DNA of 47,743 nucleotides from GCA-1730015 sp964550655 (GTDB lineage: Bacteria > Pseudomonadota > Gammaproteobacteria > Granulosicoccales > Granulosicoccaceae). Made by a program: the position numbers and the translations under genes. Positions 8,228 to 16,342 of this stretch are shown piece by piece (the first letter of the stretch is position 1; each line of letters starts with the position of its first letter). Location of the stretch: contig CAZKAQ010000018.1 of NCBI GenBank assembly GCA_964550655.1, positions 1 to 47,743 of the forward strand, given 5' to 3'. Under the pieces are notes generated by a model. It ran no database searches and was not told the origin of the DNA. It was given only the letters and a program-made list of their open reading frames with translations.

Positions 8228-9166
8228 ATGTCAGTCATAAACAGTGAAAAAGGTCTTGCTCATCCTGATGATGAGCCGATTGCCTACAGGCAAAGAATTC
8301 GCGAGTACTATCTGGCGTTGGGCTATGAAAATTCGTATCAATGGGCGCATTACTCTGAGGTTCCTTTCGCGCTGCTTAGTAAGCCTCTTGCGCAAAGTAA
8401 GGTTGCGTTAATAACCACCGCAGCACCGTTTAAGTCTGATGCAGGTGATCAGGGCCCTGATGCACCCTATAACGGAGCAGCGAAATTCTATGCAGTCTAT
8501 GAGTTTAATACTCACGATGCGCCTGATCTCAGGATTTCACATATCGCCTATGATCGTACCAACACGCCTGCAAAAGACAGCAACACTTATTTGCCTGTCG
8601 CGCAGTTAATGTCTGCAGCGGATGACGGCATTATCGGTGAGTTTGCCAGTGTGGGGTTCGGTTTGCCTACCAATCGTAGTCAGCGCACAACAACAGAGAT
8701 AGATTGTCCTGATCTGCTTGAGCGTCTCAGGCGTGATGAAATTGATGCAGCGGTACTGGTGCCGAACTGCCCGGTGTGTCATCAGTCTGTTAGCCTGGCA
8801 GCGCGCCACATAGAGTCTGCCGGCATTGCATCGGTGGTGATGGCGTGTGCCAAAGATATTGTCGAGTATGTTGGTGTGCCGCGAATGCTATTCAGTGATT
8901 TCCCGCTTGGCAATGCGGCGGGTAAACCGGATGACAAAAATTCGCAGCGCGAGACATTGCGATTGGCTTTGTCGCTACTTGAGAGTGCGGTCAGCCCGCG
9001 CACTACGGTACAGTCACCGCAGCAGTTCCGATCTGATCATTCGTGGAAGCAAAGTTACAGTAACGCAGCACTTTTAAGTGAGGAAGAAATTAAACTAAAG
9101 CGTGCGGAGTTTGACCGACAAAAAACAGCGGCCCGGGAAGTATCTGCTCATAGAAATTCAAAGTAA
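8228..9166 (+). CDS. Glycine/sarcosine/betaine reductase selenoprotein B-like protein (Cys form)
   Basis: The 312-residue product resembles the GrdB/PrdB family, whose clostridial members reduce glycine, sarcosine or D-proline using a selenocysteine. No in-frame TGA is present. The central motif VPNCPVCHQSVSLAARHIE, followed by PRMLFSDFPLGNAAGKPDD, is typical of the Cys-containing relatives found in aerobic Proteobacteria, whose reaction is unknown. The ATG at 8228 is preferred because GGAG is nine bases upstream; a TTG at 8219 would sit on the ribosome site. It is probably transcribed with the TPR gene. Confidence 0.8.
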   Translation: MSVINSEKGLAHPDDEPIAYRQRIREYYLALGYENSYQWAHYSEVPFALLSKPLAQSKVALITTAAPFKSDAGDQGPDAPYNGAAKFYAVYEFNTHDAPDLRISHIAYDRTNTPAKDSNTYLPVAQLMSAADDGIIGEFASVGFGLPTNRSQRTTTEIDCPDLLERLRRDEIDAAVLVPNCPVCHQSVSLAARHIESAGIASVVMACAKDIVEYVGVPRMLFSDFPLGNAAGKPDDKNSQRETLRLALSLLESAVSPRTTVQSPQQFRSDHSWKQSYSNAALLSEEEIKLKRAEFDRQKTAAREVSAHRNSK

Positions 9167-9204
9167 CCGGTGATTCCGGTTAACGATACGTGGTAGTTAA
9201 GGCG

Positions 9205-9759
9205 CTAGCTGTCTTCATCGAGAGTTGCGACCAGTTGCTCGTAGTCAACTTCACAATGTTGCGCCACCGATCTGAACGACAGATGGTAGTTGGCCATCTG
9301 TGATCGATATAGCTTGCATTGGGAGTCGAGCCATTCCTGATCATCGCCACCGGCGCGGGCTTCGGCGCATGCAAGGCGGGCCAGGGCACGCATTTCAAAT
9401 ATTTCTCTTAGATCACTACGTGCGGTAAGGCAACGCTGTGAATCTGTTGCCAGCGGCTTTGAGTAATCGCGACCGGGAACGTCATTGGTTGCTATGCCAC
9501 AGGTGGCTGCGCGTTGGCCGAGCGAGCCTTCGATTAAGTCGTAGTGGATGGCTGCCGCTTGGCTGCACTTCTGCCACGAGGTGGTATCACAACCACTAAT
9601 ATTGTCGACCAGGCTCTGCATATTGGTTGTCCAGTAAGCATGCACACGAGTACAGTTCTCGGCCATGGCACTGTTTGCGAGTGTAAGTCCGGAGACCAAC
9701 GCGAGCACATATTTTTTGCCGGAAAATTTTCCGCCGCGGCCGAAGTTTGCAAGGTGCAT
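9205..9759 (-). CDS. Cys-rich exported protein of unknown function
   Basis: The 184-residue product has an N-terminal signal peptide (KYVLALVSGLTLANSAMA, cleavage before ENCTRV). Eight cysteines follow in the mature part, which suggests a disulfide-bonded periplasmic protein. The helical, lysozyme-inhibitor-like Cys spacing is not diagnostic. It converges on the GrdB-like gene; a 7-bp TAACCGG/CCGGTTA hairpin (9164-9182) lies in the gap without a T-run. The start is uncertain because no clear ribosome site precedes the ATG at 9759. Not recognised as any named family. Confidence 0.65.
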   Translation of the reverse strand: MHLANFGRGGKFSGKKYVLALVSGLTLANSAMAENCTRVHAYWTTNMQSLVDNISGCDTTSWQKCSQAAAIHYDLIEGSLGQRAATCGIATNDVPGRDYSKPLATDSQRCLTARSDLREIFEMRALARLACAEARAGGDDQEWLDSQCKLYRSQMANYHLSFRSVAQHCEVDYEQLVATLDEDS

Positions 9760-9885
9760 TAGAACGCCAATGGTTGAGTTAACGAGTGATTTATCGCTTA
9801 CTTGTACGGAAACATTTGTGCCATTTATCGACCGGCTTTCGTTTTCGTCATACTCGAACTATATCACCATGGATCGAGCTGAATA

Positions 9886-10797
9886 TTACATTTGGTCCCA
9901 TGGTGGCACGGGGGTGAATTCGTCGATTAGAAAGTCTATAAAAGCTCTGACGCGTGTACTCAGATGTTTTCTATGTGGGTATACAGCCATGATACTGGAA
10001 GTGTCATGTGTATGTTCCGTAAGTAGTGGTACCAACTCCCCTGATGTCAAAGAAGGTTGTGTCACAAAAGTAGCAAGTCTTGCAATTCCTATGCCGGCTT
10101 TTACCGCTTCGTGTAATGCAGAGGCGCTGTTTGTACGGAAGTTGCCTGTAATACTGTATGTTTTGATCTCATCGTTTTCGCGAAACTGCCAGTCGTTGAA
10201 ATGGTGAATGGATGAGTGCGTCAGGCAATTGTGTTTAAGCAAATCGGCCGGCGTCTCCGGCTTACCATGCTTTGCGATATAGGCGGGTGAGGCGCAAATC
10301 ACTCGTTTGTTGGTGGCGAGTTTACGACTGATCAAAGATTGATCAAGCACTTCTTCACTGATTAGTATCGCCAGATCCAGACGTTCGTTGATAAGATCAA
10401 CCTGGCGTTCGGTGAGAGACAACTCAACTCTGAGTTCAGGATGCTGTGCCATGAAAGCGGGCATGATCTGACACAACTGCGTGCGTGCAAAGGCAGAGAT
10501 GGCAGAAATATCGAGAGTGCCTGTGACACTGCTTTGCAGGGCGGTGACCTGTGTTTCAGCGTCATCTATGTCGAGCAGAATGTCTCGACAACGATCAAAA
10601 AACATAGTGCCTTCATCAGTCAGATTGAGGCGTCGGGTAGTGCGTTGAAACAGACGCACAGACAGACGATCTTCCAACCGTGAGATGAGTTTACTAACCG
10701 CAGAAGGCGTGAGACCCAGCTCCCGCGCGGCGGCAGAAAAACTCCCCAGATTGGCAACCTGGCAGAATACTGCCATTTCATTGTAACGATCTTGCAT
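9886..10797 (-). CDS. LysR-family transcriptional regulator
   Basis: The 303-residue product has the winged helix-turn-helix of LysR proteins at residues 1-60 (MAVFCQVANLGSFSAAAREL, then TPSAVSKLISRLEDRL and RLFQRTTRRLNLTDEG). A substrate-binding-like effector domain covers about residues 90-290. A ribosome site GGAGAT precedes the ATG. It is transcribed divergently from a predicted small RNA, and a 19-bp palindrome lies between the two starts in the position usual for a LysR site. The likely direct target is therefore itself plus that RNA, rather than the efflux operon on the same strand. The inducer is unknown. Confidence 0.93.
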   Translation of the reverse strand: MQDRYNEMAVFCQVANLGSFSAAARELGLTPSAVSKLISRLEDRLSVRLFQRTTRRLNLTDEGTMFFDRCRDILLDIDDAETQVTALQSSVTGTLDISAISAFARTQLCQIMPAFMAQHPELRVELSLTERQVDLINERLDLAILISEEVLDQSLISRKLATNKRVICASPAYIAKHGKPETPADLLKHNCLTHSSIHHFNDWQFRENDEIKTYSITGNFRTNSASALHEAVKAGIGIARLATFVTQPSLTSGELVPLLTEHTHDTSSIMAVYPHRKHLSTRVRAFIDFLIDEFTPVPPWDQM

Positions 10798-10813
10798 CAG
10801 TTATCTCCAATAC

Positions 10814-10832
10814 TTGTGAATATAATTCACAA
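10814..10832. promoter_or_regulatory. Palindromic LysR-type operator
   Basis: TTGTGAAT-ATA-ATTCACAA has perfect 8-base arms. Its centre (10823) is about 64 bases upstream of the predicted small-RNA start and about 25 bases upstream of the lysR ATG. LysR recognition sites typically centre near -65 of the regulated target and overlap the regulator's own promoter. Confidence 0.65.
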
Positions 10833-10852
10833 TGTTTGGTACGTTAACCCGA

Positions 10853-10880
10853 TTGTCAGATCGATGCAAATCAATACAAT
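10853..10880 (+). promoter_or_regulatory. Sigma-70 promoter of the predicted small RNA
   Basis: -35 TTGTCA (10853-10858), a 16-bp spacer and -10 TACAAT (10875-10880), each one base from consensus. Start expected near 10887. It drives rightward transcription, away from lysR. Confidence 0.65.
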
Positions 10881-10886
10881 AGACGC

Positions 10887-11093
10887 ATGCCTGAAACGCT
10901 GTTTCTCCTCCAGTAGTGTTTCGGCAGTGCAGACTGCAGGGTCGTTGTAATCTGGCCTGGATAGTACCTCCTCCAGCTATTCAGCCGCCGACCTTGCAAG
11001 CTGTTTCTCCTCTGGCTAGAGCGTATTGAATTAAATTCCTCCAGCTTCCTGTGGCGGGGTACAGAATAGAAATCTGCCCGCCTCAGGTTTTTT
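10887..11093 (+). ncRNA. Predicted small RNA with repeated anti-Shine-Dalgarno hairpin loops
   Basis: About 207 nt between its own promoter and terminator, with no convincing coding frame. Hairpin 1 (10888-10926) has a stem TGCC/GGCA, GAAAC/GTTTC, CTG/CAG and the loop TTTCTCCTC. Hairpin 2 (10954-10986) has an 8-10 bp stem (CTGGATAG/CTATTCAG) and a 12-base loop containing ACCTCCTCC. A shorter stem at 10999-11017 again carries TTTCTCCTC in its loop. A further CCTCCAG is at about 11038. The loops match the 3' end of 16S rRNA (anti-SD), so they would pair with ribosome-binding sites of mRNAs, as described for the alphaproteobacterial cuckoo/CcsR RNAs with CUCCUCC loops. It is divergent from lysR. 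A 9-codon frame starting at 10887 (MPETLFLLQ) is noted but looks incidental. Confidence 0.65.
11048..11093 (+). terminator. Rho-independent terminator of the small RNA
   Basis: The stem CCTG-t-GGCGGG with an inner CAGA pairs with TCTG, CCCGCC-t-CAGG, and TTTTTT follows directly (11088-11093). It is strong and oriented to end rightward transcription from 10887; the reverse strand has no T-run. Confidence 0.9.
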
Positions 11094-11161
11094 AAACAGC
11101 CTTTATTTTTGAATCCCCGACAAAGCCCTGTGTTGATACATCCGGGCGCGTTTTGCTGTGA

Positions 11162-14100
11162 TCAGCTGATGGCTGGTTGTGGATCTGTGGCGGTTGCGGA
11201 CTCCGTTGCCGGTTTGCGTTTAAAAACTGTATCGCCAAGTACCAGCAGGCAGGGTGTCAGAACCAGTGTCAGTATGGTCGCGAACGCGAGGCCACCGGCA
11301 ATGGCACTCGCCAGCTGTGTCCACCACATGGTTGAAGGTGAGCCGACCTCAATGATACGCCGAAACAAATCAATATTGAGAGACAACACCATTGGCATCA
11401 GACCAAGAATTGTTGTGATAGCGGTAAGAAACACCGGTCGTAATCTCAATATGCCGGTTTCCAGTGCTGCTACTCGTGGTGCATTGCCCTGTGCTCTAAA
11501 GCGGTTGTAGGTATCAATTAAAACAATATTGTTGTTCACCACAATGCCTGACAGTGCAATGATGCCGAGGCCGACCATCACTATGCCGAAAGATTGTTTG
11601 GTAATGATTAAACCTAACAAGACGCCGGAGGTTGAAAATACGATGGCGCTCAATACCACAATGGATTGAAAAAAGCTGTTGAACTGAATAATAAGAAACA
11701 GTGCCATCAGGAATATGGCAACGCCGAACGCCGACACCAGAAATGCACCGGTTTCAGCCTGATCTTCGTTTTCTCCGGTAAATTCAACAGAGATGTCCGG
11801 ATCAATCGGACCGTTGGCGAGTGCTTCGGTCAGTTGATTGAGTTTTTCCGTCGGATTTTCGCCAGTAGCGATGTTAGCCTGAACAGTAATTGCACGCTGA
11901 GTATTTACCCGATTGACGATTCCGGTTTTAGTTGCAGGTACCAGCGTGACAAAATTAGAGACAGGCACCATGCCGTTGTTGGTAGGCACACGCAACTGAT
12001 CCAGCTGACCGAGTTTGCGCTCACCTAAGGGATAACGAATGCGAATGTCGAGTTCTTCGTCCGAGTCATCCGGTCGGTAACCTGCGACTCTGATACCGTT
12101 GGTGATCATTTGTACTGCATTGCCAAGCAGTGCGACGTCTGCTCCGAAGCGTGCCGCTTGTTCGCGGTCAACGTTAAGACGCCATTCGATACCCGGTAGC
12201 GGCAGGTTGTTTTCGACATCTACAAATCCGCCCAGATCATTCATCACACCTTCAATGTAATGAGTCGCATCGACGAGCTTTTCGGGACGAACGGAAGTGA
12301 TTTCCATGTTGATTGGTTTACCTGAAGCAGGCCCGCCTTCCTGTTCCGCAAATTCCAGTACCACGCCTGCAATATCGTCCGTGCGTTCGGCCATGTCATC
12401 GAGAATAGTGCGTGCCTTGCGTCGGGTGTTCCACTCGTTGAGTTCTATCTGGATTACGCCAATAACATCAGCCGACATACCGGGTTCATTTACTGATGAG
12501 TTCATAGATTTGGCGTATACCGAAGTCAGTTCATCCATGTCGTAGAGTCGTTCTTCAACCGATCTTACGATGCGATCTTTCTCCTGCATTGAAAGATCAC
12601 CGCGAGCGTGAATCTGCACTTGTACATTATCGGGTTCGGTTTTTGGAAAAAATACAACGCCACGCCCCATAACGCTGTACAGCATGTATGAACCCACCAG
12701 CGCCACGATGGCTGCTAACAGTGTCAGGGCGGGGTGTTTGAGCAGGCTGGCCAACAGTTTTGCATAGCCTCTGGTAACGGCGCCGAGTTTCGCTTTTTCT
12801 TCTGTTTGAGGTGCACGGACTTTGGAGCCACCGAGGCTGCCACCAAGTACCGGTATAAAGATCAGCGCCATAAACAACGATGCGATCAGACAGATAATGA
12901 CTGTCATCGGCAGGAACTTCATAAACTCCCCGACCAGCCCGGGCCAGAATATCACCGGAAAAAACACCGCGAGCGTGGTTGCGGTTGAAGCGGTAACGGG
13001 CCAGCTCATTCTCTGCGCGGCAGCTTTATAGGCGTCTCGACGGCTCAACCCTCGTCTGATATTTCTATCGGCAAGTTCGGTCACAACAATGGCACCGTCC
13101 ACCAGCATACCGACTACCAGTATCAAACTGAACAAGACAACTATATTCATTGTAAAGCCGACACTGTGCAGCACCAGAATGCCAATTAAGAAGGACCCCG
13201 GAATGGCGATGCCAACCAGCAAAGCACTGCGCAGGCCGAGTGCTGCAACGATTACGATCATCACCAGTACCACACCTGAGAGAATGTTGTTCTGCAGGTC
13301 GTTTAACATGGTGACTATCTGTTTTGATTTGTCCTGCTGGAACAATACCTCCACCGAGGCAGGCCATTGCTTTTGCTCTTCTTTGACAAGATCGCGAATT
13401 GCCTGATTGGTTTCAATAATGTTAGCGCCTATACGTTTGGATATTTCCAGTGCAAGGGCAGGCTGGCCATTTACTCGTGCATAACCATCGGGGTCTTTGA
13501 AAGTACGGTTGATTGTCGCCAGATCTTTGAAGGTGATGACAGTGCTGCCTGAGACCTTGACTGGCATAGCGAGTATATCGTTAATGTTTTCAACCACCCC
13601 GGGTACCTTTAAAACCATTCGTCCGGCACCCGTGTCGATAGCTCCGGCGGCGACCAACAGGTTGTTGTTCTGGATCAGGTTAAAGATTTCATCAAAGCGA
13701 ATGTTGTATGTTTCCATGACTACCGGGTCAACCGTGATTTCCAGTACTTCTTCACGTTCACCACCGATAGTGACTTCAAGTACGCCTGCTTGTGCTTCTA
13801 ATTTTTGTTTGAGATCTTTGGCAATCCTTAACAGACTGCGCTCCGGTATCGGGCCCGCCAGTGAGACGGTTATTACCGGAAACAGGGCTACGTTAATTTC
13901 ATTAACGGTAGGTTCATCGGTGTCGTTAGGCAGTTCGGATTTTGCTATGTCGACTTTTTCACGAACATCAGCAAGAGCTACACCCGGGTCAAAGCCTGCA
14001 TCAAACTCCAGTAAAACAGAGCCGTGACTCTCTGATCCGGTACTGGTGATTTTTTTAACACCCGGAATGTTTTGTAGTTCCGCTTCCATGGGTCGAATGA

Positions 14101-14290
14101 GCAGACGTTCACTGTCTTCAGGGGAAATACCCTCGTGGCTCATCGATACATAGATAATCGGAATGGCAACATCCGGCTCTGCTTCTTTGGGAATTGCCCG
14201 GTATGCAAGCACACCACTGAAGACAAAAAATACCAACAGCAACAAGACTGCGCGGTTGCGGTTGAAAGCCGCTTCTATGATCGCGTTCAC
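11162..14290 (-). CDS. RND efflux transporter permease (AcrB/HAE family)
   Basis: Proton-driven inner-membrane pump that extrudes small molecules through a periplasmic adaptor and an outer-membrane channel. The 1042-residue length is standard. Twelve membrane segments and two large periplasmic loops are visible. The TM4 proton relay region reads GMLVDGAIVVTELADRN, so one Asp of the AcrB DD pair is Gly, as in many non-AcrB RND branches. The second relay side VVNNNIVLIDTYNRFR is present. It begins inside the adaptor stop codon (4-base overlap), so the two are translationally coupled. No outer-membrane channel gene is adjacent; a TolC elsewhere must serve. Substrate unknown. Confidence 0.94.
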   Translation of the reverse strand: MNAIIEAAFNRNRAVLLLLVFFVFSGVLAYRAIPKEAEPDVAIPIIYVSMSHEGISPEDSERLLIRPMEAELQNIPGVKKITSTGSESHGSVLLEFDAGFDPGVALADVREKVDIAKSELPNDTDEPTVNEINVALFPVITVSLAGPIPERSLLRIAKDLKQKLEAQAGVLEVTIGGEREEVLEITVDPVVMETYNIRFDEIFNLIQNNNLLVAAGAIDTGAGRMVLKVPGVVENINDILAMPVKVSGSTVITFKDLATINRTFKDPDGYARVNGQPALALEISKRIGANIIETNQAIRDLVKEEQKQWPASVEVLFQQDKSKQIVTMLNDLQNNILSGVVLVMIVIVAALGLRSALLVGIAIPGSFLIGILVLHSVGFTMNIVVLFSLILVVGMLVDGAIVVTELADRNIRRGLSRRDAYKAAAQRMSWPVTASTATTLAVFFPVIFWPGLVGEFMKFLPMTVIICLIASLFMALIFIPVLGGSLGGSKVRAPQTEEKAKLGAVTRGYAKLLASLLKHPALTLLAAIVALVGSYMLYSVMGRGVVFFPKTEPDNVQVQIHARGDLSMQEKDRIVRSVEERLYDMDELTSVYAKSMNSSVNEPGMSADVIGVIQIELNEWNTRRKARTILDDMAERTDDIAGVVLEFAEQEGGPASGKPINMEITSVRPEKLVDATHYIEGVMNDLGGFVDVENNLPLPGIEWRLNVDREQAARFGADVALLGNAVQMITNGIRVAGYRPDDSDEELDIRIRYPLGERKLGQLDQLRVPTNNGMVPVSNFVTLVPATKTGIVNRVNTQRAITVQANIATGENPTEKLNQLTEALANGPIDPDISVEFTGENEDQAETGAFLVSAFGVAIFLMALFLIIQFNSFFQSIVVLSAIVFSTSGVLLGLIITKQSFGIVMVGLGIIALSGIVVNNNIVLIDTYNRFRAQGNAPRVAALETGILRLRPVFLTAITTILGLMPMVLSLNIDLFRRIIEVGSPSTMWWTQLASAIAGGLAFATILTLVLTPCLLVLGDTVFKRKPATESATATDPQPAIS

Positions 14291-15429
14291 GAATCGCTAT
14301 TCTCAAGCTCTTCTGATGAACCACTGGTAGCACTGGAGGTATTGGTCGTTCCGGTAACTGCAACCGGTTCTACTACTTCACCCGGGTTAACAAAGCCTTG
14401 ACCAAGCGTAATCAGGGTCACCTGTTCCGGCAGACCGGTAACCCAGGCGCCGTTATTTTCGGTTTTTACAACTTCTACCTCGTGGAAGACCACTTTGTTA
14501 CCATCACCCAGTGCTTTGACGCCGAGTGCGCCGTCGTCATTCAGAGCCAGCACAGCGGGTGAGACTCGATGCGCCCTTAAAGTTTCTACCGGAATGACTA
14601 TTTCGGTGCTGATTCCGGTAAAAACAGTTTCCGGTGCCTGTTCTATCAGTACTTCAACGTAAAAGCTCCGGGTTGTGTTATCTGCCATCGATGAGATGTA
14701 ACTTACTTTGCCTTGCAGTGATTCACCGGTAACCAGATTGGCGACAGCAGCTTGTCCGTTTTGTATTTCTTCAATGTGTTGTTGCGAGATATGACCGGTG
14801 ACCAGTAACGAGCTGTTATCAACCAGTGTTGCAACCTGTGCCCCGCGTTCAATGAAGTCGCCTTCTTCAACGGCAATGTTTTCGACCAGCGCATCGATGG
14901 GCGCGTCGATCTTAATATTGTCCAGCTCTAATTGCGCCGAGTTTACCTGAGCCTGAGATGCTTCACGCAGTGCGCTTGAGGCTTCAAGGCTGAGCTTTGA
15001 TTGCAATCCCTGACTGGCAAGTTTTCGGGCTGCCTGGTATTCACTGTTAACCTGTGCAAGGTTGGCTTTGGCGGCAGCCAGAGCCGTCACTCTGTCGCCT
15101 TCTGATAGTGTTACCAGAGTCTGACCGCTACTGATACGCTGGCCTTTTTTGAGTGAAAGTTCCCGCACAGTGCCTGCAGTCTCTGCACGTAAGGCCATTA
15201 CCTTTGCAGGTTCAAGCTGGCCTTGTACAACAATCTCACGATCAATGGTCTGTGCCTCGGCCCGACGGGTCTGCACCTTCATTTTAGGCGCGGCTGTTTC
15301 CTCAGGCTCTGAGGCGGCAGTCTGAGAGGCTTCGTCTTCGACTGACGCTTTTGAGCCGGTTTGCCCGCTAAGCATCCACAGTGCGAGCAGCACCACAGCA
15401 ACGCAAGCAATAAGTAAAGATCTGCCCAT
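14287..15429 (-). CDS. RND efflux periplasmic adaptor (membrane fusion protein)
   Basis: The 380-residue adaptor bridges the RND pump to an outer-membrane channel. An N-terminal membrane anchor (residues 5-22, LLIACVAVVLLALWMLSG) has no lipobox. The biotinyl-lipoyl-like half motifs (VQGQLEPAKVMALRAETAGT and the matching IDAPIDALVENIAVEEGDFI) flank an alpha-hairpin at about 120-165, followed by beta-barrel and membrane-proximal domains. The ATG immediately follows the tetR-like gene's TAA, and its stop overlaps the pump start, so this is one operon tetR-adaptor-pump. Confidence 0.93.
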   Translation of the reverse strand: MGRSLLIACVAVVLLALWMLSGQTGSKASVEDEASQTAASEPEETAAPKMKVQTRRAEAQTIDREIVVQGQLEPAKVMALRAETAGTVRELSLKKGQRISSGQTLVTLSEGDRVTALAAAKANLAQVNSEYQAARKLASQGLQSKLSLEASSALREASQAQVNSAQLELDNIKIDAPIDALVENIAVEEGDFIERGAQVATLVDNSSLLVTGHISQQHIEEIQNGQAAVANLVTGESLQGKVSYISSMADNTTRSFYVEVLIEQAPETVFTGISTEIVIPVETLRAHRVSPAVLALNDDGALGVKALGDGNKVVFHEVEVVKTENNGAWVTGLPEQVTLITLGQGFVNPGEVVEPVAVTGTTNTSSATSGSSEELENSDS

Positions 15430-16086
15430 TTAAGTTTCTGCTATCAGCTCAGGGGAAAGGGATTTCGCCTCGTCAGCGGGCCTGGGCGTTAGGCTGTGCC
15501 CGACACTTGTCAGTATATAGTAAGTCACCTTATCTATGAACTCATTTTGCCCAAGTGGTTCCATGATTGTCTGCATTTGAAAGTGATGCAGTGCACCGTC
15601 AAGCGTGCAGCTAATGCCGGTCAATTTTGATTGCGCGTTGCCGGCCATTGTTTTGTCGCGGCTTCCGAGCTCCAGTGCCTTTGCAATGTGCTGGCGACGA
15701 GTGTTTACAATGCTCTGTAATGATTGAGAAATTTCCGCGTTAAGGTCCTGCAGGAAGTGCACGCGCTGACAATATTGGACAATGTGTCTGTAGTGATCCA
15801 GCTCAAGGTAGTGGTTAAACGAGATGCTTACAATTTTCTTTAACCGGGCGGCACCGTCGCCGTTAATCTCAGCGTATTTATCAGCCAGACTATTGTAAAA
15901 ATCCCCTGCAAGGCGAGCACAAATCTCATCTTTACTTTTGAAGTGGAGATACACAGTGCCCTTCGCCACACCGGCGAGTTTCGCAATCCGGGCGACTGTG
16001 ACATCCTCGCACCTTTCTGTCGCAAAGCAGTTCAGTGCCGCTGTTAATAAAGCCTGTTCTCTCTGTGCAAGGTGTTCTTTTTTCAT
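15430..16086 (-). CDS. TetR-family transcriptional regulator of the efflux operon
   Basis: The product is 218 residues from the ATG at 16086. The N-terminal TetR helix-turn-helix is clear: LLTAALNCFATERCEDVTVA, then RIAKLAGVAKGTVYLHFKSK. A helical ligand-binding domain follows. A start 17 codons earlier (16137) would add a basic extension; neither start has a strong ribosome site, and 16086 gives the usual TetR spacing to the first helix. It is the first gene of the efflux operon, so it probably represses itself and the pump until a ligand binds. Palindromes at 16171-16182 and 16263-16285 are candidate operators. Confidence 0.88.
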   Translation of the reverse strand: MKKEHLAQREQALLTAALNCFATERCEDVTVARIAKLAGVAKGTVYLHFKSKDEICARLAGDFYNSLADKYAEINGDGAARLKKIVSISFNHYLELDHYRHIVQYCQRVHFLQDLNAEISQSLQSIVNTRRQHIAKALELGSRDKTMAGNAQSKLTGISCTLDGALHHFQMQTIMEPLGQNEFIDKVTYYILTSVGHSLTPRPADEAKSLSPELIAET

Positions 16087-16170
16087 GCGTGGATTTCTTT
16101 GTTGTTGTTTTCGTTGATTGGAGTGACCGACAGTCATTTACGTTAGGAATAAAGATAGGAGGGATTCGAG

Positions 16171-16182
16171 TTCTTGCAAGAA
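16171..16182. promoter_or_regulatory. Candidate TetR operator and promoter of the efflux operon
   Basis: TTCTTGCAAGAA is a perfect 12-base palindrome upstream of the tetR-like gene. On the minus strand it contains a possible -35 (TTGCAA) placed 16 bp from a -10-like TATCTT. A second perfect repeat, GTAGCAGA/TCTGCTAC (16263-16285), lies further up. Which, if either, the regulator binds is inference. Confidence 0.35.
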
Positions 16183-16342
16183 ATATTGCCGAGGTCAGCG
16201 GCTGGAGAATCCACTACAACAGGAGTGGCAATTTGTGCAGCGCGCATGATGGTGGCGCATTTGTAGCAGAAGAATATTCTGCTACGCAGAACCATAACGT
16301 CTACAATTCATGTCGATTCATACTTTAATTTTTGTTTGACTC

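Noticed and set aside
9164..9182. Terminator after the GrdB-like gene
   Set aside because: The stem is only 7 bp and has no T-run on either strand.
10887..10916. Nine-codon leader peptide (MPETLFLLQ) controlling attenuation
   Set aside because: It would be leaderless, the terminator lies over 130 bases away with no downstream gene on that strand, and the repeated CUCCUC loops are better explained as RNA-binding sites.
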